NCBI GenBank assembly: GCA_002321335.1
Contig: DCMG01000009.1
Span: 1-6,115, forward strand
Origin: Bacteroidales bacterium UBA1628
GTDB lineage: Bacteria > Bacteroidota > Bacteroidia > Bacteroidales > UBA932
DNA: 6,115 bases
Direction: 5' to 3'
Shown: positions 1 through 4,697 of the stretch, piece by piece
Layout: every line of letters begins with the position of its first letter
Numbering within the stretch: the first letter of the stretch is position 1
Translations under genes and position numbers: made by a program
Notes under the pieces: model-generated
Seen by the model: only the letters and a program-made list of their open reading frames with translations
Told to the model about the DNA's origin: nothing
Databases searched by the model: none

Positions 1-512
1 AGAATGTCTACAAGGCGTCCAGATTCAACATCAAGAGCGATGGTGTCCACGACAACACCACGAGCATCCAGGGCGCGATTGATTTCATCGCCTCCAAAGG
101 TGGAGGCACCCTTGAATTCAACGTCGGGCGCTACGTCACGGGCGCAGTCCAGCTCAAGTCCGGCGTCAGTATCAGACTTCGCGAGGGCGCGGTGATCGTC
201 GGCTCCACGAACATCTATTCCTACAAGGGCCACAAGGCCATCTTCTGGGGAGAAGGCGTTGAGAATATGTCCATATTCGGTACCGGAGTGATCGACGGAC
301 GTGGTCCGGCTCTTCTGGACGACATCGCCGCCCAGATCCGGATGAAGCATATTCCTGAGGATGCCACAGTTCCGACCCTTGTCTATCTCAAGGACTGCAA
401 GAACGTGACCCTCAAGGACTTCATCCTCCGCTACCCTGCCACCAAGGACGACCTTTACATCATCGAGGGCGGTAACGTCACCGTGGACGGCTGCTACTCC
501 GACATGAGGTAA
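1..512 (+). CDS. GH28/pectate-lyase-like right-handed beta-helix protein, 3' part only
   Basis: The reading frame is open from the left edge (first full codon at 3) to TAA at 510-512, giving 169 residues; the true start lies outside the window. The first stretch (FNIKSDGVHDNTTSIQGAID, then a GGGTLEF strand, GRYVTGAVQLKSGVSI and GSTNIY) is the classic N-terminal entry of the pectate-lyase-3/GH28 beta-helix fold, in which proteins usually cut or bind pectic and related uronic polysaccharides. Further rungs follow: ENMSIFGTGVIDGRG, then KNVTLKDFILRYPA and GNVTVDGCYSDM. In GH28 enzymes the catalytic segments (NTD, DD, GHG, RIK) come after this point, but here the protein stops, and none of those motifs is visible. 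It may be the C-terminal module of a larger enzyme whose catalytic part lies upstream, or a shortened, non-catalytic copy. A hairpin terminator begins 36 bases after the stop, so this looks like a natural gene end. The fold is confident; activity and substrate are not. Confidence 0.8.
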   Translation, partial: NVYKASRFNIKSDGVHDNTTSIQGAIDFIASKGGGTLEFNVGRYVTGAVQLKSGVSIRLREGAVIVGSTNIYSYKGHKAIFWGEGVENMSIFGTGVIDGRGPALLDDIAAQIRMKHIPEDATVPTLVYLKDCKNVTLKDFILRYPATKDDLYIIEGGNVTVDGCYSDMR

Positions 513-548
513 TACGACGAAGGTCAACTTCCTCTGAGTAAAAATATT

Positions 549-596
549 GGCGCACCCTGCTCCAGCCTCGACGGCCACGGGTAGGGTGCGTCTTTT
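549..596 (+). terminator. Rho-independent terminator after the beta-helix gene
   Basis: The arms 549-558 and 583-592 pair around a core of CGCACCCT with AGGGTGCG, and the stem can extend inward through a few G-U pairs to 562/579, leaving a loop of about 16 bases. A T-rich run (TCTTTT) overlaps and follows the 3' arm on the plus strand, as expected for a terminator of the beta-helix gene ending at 512. The left flank is A-rich (AAAAATA), so it might also work weakly for minus-strand transcription. Confidence 0.7.
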
Positions 597-687
597 CCTT
601 ACACCTTGAGGAAGCACTTTTTGCGGTAGAGGAAATAGAGGAACAGCCAACAGATCGTGAAATATCCTCAATAACCGTCAAAAGGAC

Positions 688-717
688 AAAAAAGCATCCG
701 CCTTTGCGACGGATGCT
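688..717 (-). terminator. Rho-independent terminator of the small barrel gene
   Basis: On the minus strand, AGCATCCG (717-710) pairs perfectly with CGGATGCT (700-693) around a 9-base loop, and six T residues (693-688) run from the end of the stem. It begins 24 bases after the stop codon of the outer-membrane protein gene at 742 and is a textbook intrinsic terminator for it. Confidence 0.85.
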
Positions 718-741
718 CCTGTAATATTCATTGAATATTTC

Positions 742-1491
742 CTAAAAACAGAAACTTAGGCCACCTTGGATTGAGAGCTGCCATGATCTGGATTTGTCTG
801 TGATTTTGTTTTCCGTGCCGGTCGGAGTGTTGTAAGTCCTATTGTTCACTTCCCTGTAGTTGTCTGTGATGAAATAATGGACTGACGGGAGGACGCTCAG
901 TTTGAACCGCCAGACCTGGAACGTCAGTCCGAAACCGGCATCCGCGGTAAGACTGAAACGGTTCTTTATGTACATATAGCTTTCTCCTTTGACTCCGCCA
1001 TAAGTGCCATGGCGCGGAGAATCGTCGTTCGGGCCGAAGATGTAGCCTGGGGTAAGACCGGCGAAGAACTCTATCCTGTTGAACAGTCCGGTGAAGAAAC
1101 TGCCTAAGACGCTATCCACTGTCGGGTTCTGATTGTAGTAATATTTATTGTTGTAGGTAACACGCACGGTGTTTTCCAAACCGCCTTCCAAAGTTTGCTT
1201 GAATGTGCGCCGTCCGCTGCTCCAAGACACTGACAGTGGAATGCCGAGATAGTCATTGATGTCCATATTCTCGAACATCCACTGCACTCCTCCACGCACT
1301 CCGAATCCTTTGTCGTTGTACTTGCCGTAGGTGATGCTCATGACCTCTCCGGAATTTGCTCTGGAACGCTCTATGGGAATTCTAACGCCGGCGGAGAACC
1401 GGATGTCCTGATTGTCAGGCTGAACCTTCTGTGCGGACGCCGCAACTCCCGTCAGCGAAATCACCGCCAACATCACAAATAACCTTTTCAT
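742..1491 (-). CDS. Predicted outer-membrane beta-barrel protein of unknown function
   Basis: This gene encodes 249 residues starting at the ATG at 1491. Residues 1-20 (MKRLFVMLAVISLTGVAASA) form a clear signal peptide with a likely cut before Gln21. The mature part is rich in alternating aromatic and polar strands (for example ITYGKYNDKGFGVRGGVQW, FSLTADAGFGLTFQVWRFKL and WQLSIQGGLSFCF) separated by turns, and ends in Phe, the usual C-terminal signature of outer-membrane barrels recognised by the Bam machinery. About 230 mature residues would suit a barrel of roughly 8-10 strands. I do not recognise a named family, ligand or catalytic motif. The leader is A/T-rich (TAAAATACA just before ATG) with no Shine-Dalgarno sequence, as is usual in Bacteroidetes. 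Upstream, only a weak promoter resemblance (CTTTG at about 1523-1527 on the minus strand) is visible, so it might also receive read-through past the tRNA terminator. Envelope location is fairly sure; function is unknown. Confidence 0.75.
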   Translation of the reverse strand: MKRLFVMLAVISLTGVAASAQKVQPDNQDIRFSAGVRIPIERSRANSGEVMSITYGKYNDKGFGVRGGVQWMFENMDINDYLGIPLSVSWSSGRRTFKQTLEGGLENTVRVTYNNKYYYNQNPTVDSVLGSFFTGLFNRIEFFAGLTPGYIFGPNDDSPRHGTYGGVKGESYMYIKNRFSLTADAGFGLTFQVWRFKLSVLPSVHYFITDNYREVNNRTYNTPTGTENKITDKSRSWQLSIQGGLSFCF

Positions 1492-1570
1492 TGTATTTTA
1501 TTAATCAGATTCCATCCATGATTCAAAGAGCATGCCCGATCATAAGCCGAAACTATCAGAAAAGGCATAT

Positions 1571-1614
1571 AATCACAAAAGGGCTGAATCGTTTGATTCA
1601 GCCCTTTTGTGATT
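1571..1614 (-). terminator. Perfect 20-bp hairpin, terminator of tRNA-Arg
   Basis: Bases 1571-1590 are the exact reverse complement of 1595-1614, with a 4-base loop at 1591-1594. On the minus strand the GC-rich core GGGCTGAATC/GATTCAGCCC is followed by TTTT (1580-1577), which fits an intrinsic terminator just after tRNA-Arg. The pairing continues through the A and T tracts and includes the last five bases of the tRNA gene (1610-1614). Because the arms are symmetric it could also stop plus-strand transcription. Confidence 0.85.
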
Positions 1615-1683
1615 CCGTAGGGATTCGAACCCTAGACCCACAGATTAGAAATCTGTTGCTCTATCCAGCTGAGCTACGGAACC
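1610..1683 (-). tRNA. tRNA-Arg (anticodon UCU)
   Basis: Read on the minus strand, the gene folds into a complete cloverleaf of 74 bases including the discriminator. The acceptor stem is GGTTCCG with CGGAATC (one G-U pair), followed by T8-A9, the D stem GCTC/GAGC with GG in the D loop, the anticodon stem ACAGA/TCTGT, a 5-base variable loop, and the T stem TAGGG/CCCTA with loop TTCGAAT. The anticodon loop TTTCTAA places TCT at 34-36, so it reads AGA and, by wobble, AGG. The discriminator is A and CCA is not encoded, so CCA would be added after transcription. It lies between the phosphatase and small barrel genes on the same strand, with its own promoter and terminator. The folding leaves little doubt about identity. 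Confidence 0.97.
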
Positions 1684-1721
1684 ATGCACCGTTCCTATCC
1701 CGCAGAATCGGAAACGGATTG

Positions 1722-1750
1722 CAAATATACGAATTTTCCATCGAAAACAA
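1722..1750 (-). promoter_or_regulatory. Bacteroidetes-type promoter of tRNA-Arg
   Basis: On the minus strand TATATTTG (1729-1722) matches the -7 consensus TAnnTTTG exactly, and a TTG at 1750-1748 lies 18 bases upstream as the -33 element. Transcription would start near 1714-1717, about 30 bases before the mature tRNA 5' end at 1683, a normal length for a leader removed by RNase P. Confidence 0.75.
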
Positions 1751-1830
1751 GAGTTTGCCGAAGAATTTGTCTCAATCGGAAAATATATTCGGCCTGGATC
1801 AGGGAGGTGGCAGACGCTACGACGGCTCGA

Positions 1831-3156
1831 TTACCTGCTGGCGGCGTTGACCTTATGGGCATAGTCAAGCCGTCCGGCAAGATGCCGTCTGACATCCTTC
1901 CAACGGTAGTACGGGCCTGACACAGGATCCACACCGTTCAGGAGACGTTCCTGCTCATTCAGCAGGAACTTGACAAGGACATCCTTCGAGCCCGGCCTGC
2001 GATAGAAGACCATCTGGATGTTGCAGGCCATCGGGGTGAAGTCCGCCGCCATCCAATGCATCCAGACCTCCTCCAGAGGCCACATCTCGCTGCAACCGGC
2101 AATTCCCATAAGCCCGGCGAGCGGCATCACGGAGACATCGTGCGCAAACCGCAGGTCAGCGGCCACATCGCTCTTTTTTGACATTGCGGCATCTGCCTTT
2201 ACAATGAAATCCTCCAACAAGTCATCAGCCAATGCCATGCGACGGCCTTCCGATTCCGCTGCGTTCACCATCTCCGAATATATGCGGCATGAATTCAGTT
2301 TTGTCATGGAAAACATTTCCTCGGAGGTGAAATAAGAAGATACGAATATATCATTGAGATCCAAGTCCGGAGCGATGGAACCCCAGGTGAACAGATCTCT
2401 CGCGAACATATCTTCCCTGCCGACTATGGAATCAGCCGCCTTGCGGTCAGTGAATATTGAATTCATAAAATCACTGACATCAATCCATGTTCTCGACAGG
2501 GAGTCCACCTCGGGAGCGGAAATCCTTACAACAGCCTTGAACCAAGACGGTTTCCTGAGAAGATAGGCCATATATGAATCTCCTGTGTGAACATTGACCT
2601 TCAACTTCTTGTTAAGTTTCTTGAGTTCACCGGTGCAACTGAACATACTCTCCTGGCAACGCTGGACGGTGCTTGAGACTGCGTCCACATACCTTCTGGA
2701 ACCCGACTTGAACACCGACGGGAAACGGTGGAACATCCTGTTCGCGATCTCTTTATGCTCCATCTTGCCTCTGGCGGACAGTTTTCCGGCCTTCCCGGCA
2801 GAAACCGAGTCTATCCTGTGAAGATCCGAATACAGAGCTTTTCCTTTCATTGTAAGAATTCCAAGCGAATCAGCCTTCAAGAACATAGCGGCAAGGCCGC
2901 CGAATGTTTTGTCCGAACTATGGTAACGCGAGCCGTGGCGGCCGATATGACTGATATAGAAAGGCTCAAAGCCCTCGGGAGCTTCTGAGTCAGTCATATC
3001 TCCGGATTGGTAAATATGGTAAATCCCGGCTCCGGCAAATTTGTCGGCTTTGATTTTCTCTAGTGTCACCTGAGCATCGCATGGCATCGCAACCAACGAG
3101 GCGAGCGAGACCGACAGAACACAAGCGACAATACGGTCAAAGAATGTTCTCTTCAT
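1831..3156 (-). CDS. Secreted histidine-type (branch 2) acid phosphatase, phytase/MINPP-like
   Basis: The protein has 441 residues, starting at the ATG at 3156. Residues 1 to about 29 are a signal peptide (basic start, hydrophobic core, likely cut after CDA before Gln29), so it acts in the periplasm or outside the cell. HIGRHGSRYHS (RHG at 73-75) is the branch-2 histidine phosphatase signature, in which the His is phosphorylated during hydrolysis of phosphate monoesters. Family features follow in order: LSARGKMEHKEIANRMFHRFP (from about 127), a third phosphate-pocket Arg in SSTVQRCQES (Arg166, by analogy), and FAHD at 337-340, whose His-Asp supplies the proton donor. The HD form is that of bacterial phytases and glucose-1-phosphatases; MINPP-type enzymes carry HAE instead. 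Length fits the family. Substrates could be phytate, sugar phosphates or other organic phosphates; sequence cannot choose among them. A perfect -7 element lies upstream, and no clear terminator follows the stop. Family assignment is strong. Confidence 0.9.
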   Translation of the reverse strand: MKRTFFDRIVACVLSVSLASLVAMPCDAQVTLEKIKADKFAGAGIYHIYQSGDMTDSEAPEGFEPFYISHIGRHGSRYHSSDKTFGGLAAMFLKADSLGILTMKGKALYSDLHRIDSVSAGKAGKLSARGKMEHKEIANRMFHRFPSVFKSGSRRYVDAVSSTVQRCQESMFSCTGELKKLNKKLKVNVHTGDSYMAYLLRKPSWFKAVVRISAPEVDSLSRTWIDVSDFMNSIFTDRKAADSIVGREDMFARDLFTWGSIAPDLDLNDIFVSSYFTSEEMFSMTKLNSCRIYSEMVNAAESEGRRMALADDLLEDFIVKADAAMSKKSDVAADLRFAHDVSVMPLAGLMGIAGCSEMWPLEEVWMHWMAADFTPMACNIQMVFYRRPGSKDVLVKFLLNEQERLLNGVDPVSGPYYRWKDVRRHLAGRLDYAHKVNAASR

Positions 3157-3233
3157 ATCATTTTCTTCATTATATCGGCAAAAAAACCAGACAGCCCTCC
3201 TATTCAGAGCCGCACAACCCGGTTATAATCTTG

Positions 3234-3241
3234 CAAAGTTA
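3234..3241 (-). promoter_or_regulatory. -7 element of the phosphatase promoter
   Basis: On the minus strand TAACTTTG (3241-3234) matches TAnnTTTG exactly and lies 17 bases past the end of the Omp85-like gene. The -33 element is poor: only a T run from the end of the upstream gene lies at about the right distance. Transcription would begin near 3227, giving a leader of about 70 bases before the ATG at 3156. The position suggests that the phosphatase is transcribed independently of the upstream gene. Confidence 0.6.
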
Positions 3242-3258
3242 ATCAAATCGGGACATTC

Positions 3259-4533
3259 CTAAAAATAGAAGCCGGTGTTGAAGTACATCACGCCGGTTCC
3301 ATCCTGAGTGGAGAGAGCGCAGGCATATTCAACGTTCAAGACAAAGTTGCGGTTGAGGATGAGCTTCAGGGCAGCGCCGGTGGAGAGATGGAATATGTCC
3401 GGGCGGGAGGTGTCAATGTACTTTGCGTAGAGTTTCGGGAAAGCGCCTGTATGATTTGTGATGTCATAGGATTTCAATGTGCTGATTCCGTCGCAGAATC
3501 CGCTGAGCATCAACCCGATGTCTTGGTTCCAGATGGTAAAGGAGGCAAATTTCCAGCGCAGTTCGGCATTCACAAAACCAACAGCCGGTCCGGCCACCCT
3601 GTTGTACATCAGGCCCCGTACGGTTCTGTAGCCACCTACGGCGGAGTTGTCGTAAACAGGACCGCCAGGCGTGTAAAACGGAATGACATACCACGGGGCG
3701 TCACCAAGGGACTCCTGATAATCAAGGCGGTAGGCAAACACAAGGTTTTCTTTCACTACTGGAATATAATGCCTCAGCGTCGCATGGACCTTCAGATAAG
3801 ACTCTGATGAGCCCAGAAACTTCGGAGCGGCGATAATATGCGCCTTGGCCAGAATGCCCTTCGTCGGAACGCCTTCATAGTCACGGGAATCATAGACAAG
3901 ACCGATACGTATGGCAGAGGAGCAATCCTTAGACTTATCCTCGGAAGGGATTATTCCCCAGACCTTGTAGAGGCCGAACAAAGACAGAGCATAATCGGAA
4001 TCCTGAGGCTTGTAGTCCTTCACCATGAACTGGTTGAAATGGTACCCAGCCTCCCATGAGAAGCGATCGGAAATCCTGCCGGAAAAATCGGCCTTGAAGT
4101 TGAAAGTGGCTCTGTCATACTTGTAGAATCCATCCTCAAGCGAAGTATCGTAGAGCGTCCGGCGGCCTCCGAAGCCGAAAAACTCCATGGCATTGTCCGC
4201 ACAGTAGCTGGCCGCAAGGTTCATCCGGACTCCGGCCAATAGCTTTCCGGAATCGTAGGAGGCCACGAAAGTCTTGCTTCCGCCAGTGTAGCCAGAGACC
4301 TCGAGATAGGCGCTGCTCTTAGGATTGGGGTAGGTCGAGCCGTCTCCGAAATCATACACATTCATCAACCCTCCGAACAGGAAGCCTTTGGCCCCGTCGA
4401 AGCCAACCATCGGAAAAGGCACAAAGGAATGGCCTGCCTTGACAACTGGTTCCCTGTCCTTTGCCGCAAGTGGCCTCGCGATCAGGAACAGACAAAGGGC
4501 CAGTGAAAATATTCGTAATCCAAAAGTCTTCAT
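3259..4533 (-). CDS. Omp85/BamA-superfamily outer-membrane barrel without POTRA domains
   Basis: From the ATG at 4533 the protein has 424 residues. The frame extends upstream to a TTG at 4554, but that TTG is part of a perfect -7 promoter element, and the ATG is followed directly by a good signal peptide (MKTFGLRIFSLALCLFLIARPLAA), so 4533 is preferred. The rest is one beta-barrel with Omp85/bacterial surface antigen hallmarks: VYDSRDYEGVPTKG (about 213-226), the GGYRTVRG segment (about 300-307) standing for the conserved RGF/RGY motif of the loop that enters the barrel, the strand VNAELRWKF (about 321-329), and a C-terminal Phe (GFYF). Family members assemble or move proteins or lipids at the outer membrane, usually through N-terminal POTRA domains; here only about 40 residues lie between the signal peptide and the first strands, so no POTRA or enzyme domain fits. 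Its role is unknown; an orphan barrel or a small-molecule or lipid pore are options. It is divergent to GH97. Confidence 0.8.
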   Translation of the reverse strand: MKTFGLRIFSLALCLFLIARPLAAKDREPVVKAGHSFVPFPMVGFDGAKGFLFGGLMNVYDFGDGSTYPNPKSSAYLEVSGYTGGSKTFVASYDSGKLLAGVRMNLAASYCADNAMEFFGFGGRRTLYDTSLEDGFYKYDRATFNFKADFSGRISDRFSWEAGYHFNQFMVKDYKPQDSDYALSLFGLYKVWGIIPSEDKSKDCSSAIRIGLVYDSRDYEGVPTKGILAKAHIIAAPKFLGSSESYLKVHATLRHYIPVVKENLVFAYRLDYQESLGDAPWYVIPFYTPGGPVYDNSAVGGYRTVRGLMYNRVAGPAVGFVNAELRWKFASFTIWNQDIGLMLSGFCDGISTLKSYDITNHTGAFPKLYAKYIDTSRPDIFHLSTGAALKLILNRNFVLNVEYACALSTQDGTGVMYFNTGFYF

Positions 4534-4551
4534 ATTCAAGAAATTCCATTG

Positions 4552-4559
4552 CAAATTTA
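4552..4559 (-). promoter_or_regulatory. -7 element of the Omp85-like gene promoter; settles its start codon
   Basis: On the minus strand TAAATTTG (4559-4552) is a perfect TAnnTTTG. No TTG lies at the normal -33 distance; the nearest is about 12 bases upstream, which is too close. Transcription would start near 4546, leaving a leader of only about 13 bases before the ATG at 4533. The in-frame TTG at 4554-4552 lies inside this element and so cannot be in the message if the promoter is real. Confidence 0.55.
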
Positions 4560-4638
4560 CAACAAAAATATCAATCCCGCCGCTTATGGACTTTCGGTGG
4601 AGAACATTTGCGGTTCATCAGAAACAGGGGGTAATAAA

Positions 4639-4669
4639 TTGGATTTCTGACAAGTAAGGCTTATCTTTG
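4639..4669 (+). promoter_or_regulatory. Bacteroidetes-type promoter of the GH97 gene
   Basis: TATCTTTG at 4662-4669 matches TAnnTTTG exactly, and TTG at 4639-4641 lies 20 bases upstream as the -33 element. Transcription would start near 4675, about 23 bases before the ATG at 4698. The leader has no Shine-Dalgarno sequence. I see no operator-like repeat between this promoter and the opposing one at 4552-4559. Confidence 0.75.
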
Positions 4670-4697
4670 ACAGACAAACTGTTTAGCTAAGTAGCTT

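Noticed and set aside
478..681. A 67-codon minus-strand reading frame
   Set aside because: It crosses the terminator hairpin and the end of the beta-helix gene, is Ser/Arg-rich without any domain, and is in a different frame from the hydrophobic tail noted at 599-667.
1610..1683. tRNA-Arg as an integration site for a mobile element
   Set aside because: No second copy of the tRNA 3' end and no integrase or phage gene is visible in the window.
1431..1850. A 139-codon plus-strand reading frame
   Set aside because: It runs through the tRNA-Arg gene and its terminator in antisense and overlaps the starts or ends of two real genes, so it cannot be a credible protein.
3180..3225. A run of seven T residues on the minus strand in the phosphatase leader, considered as a terminator or attenuator
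   Set aside because: No stable stem directly precedes the T run; only a bulged four-base pairing can be drawn.
3388..3807. A 139-codon plus-strand reading frame
   Set aside because: It is antisense to the Omp85-like barrel gene, which has a signal peptide and family motifs.
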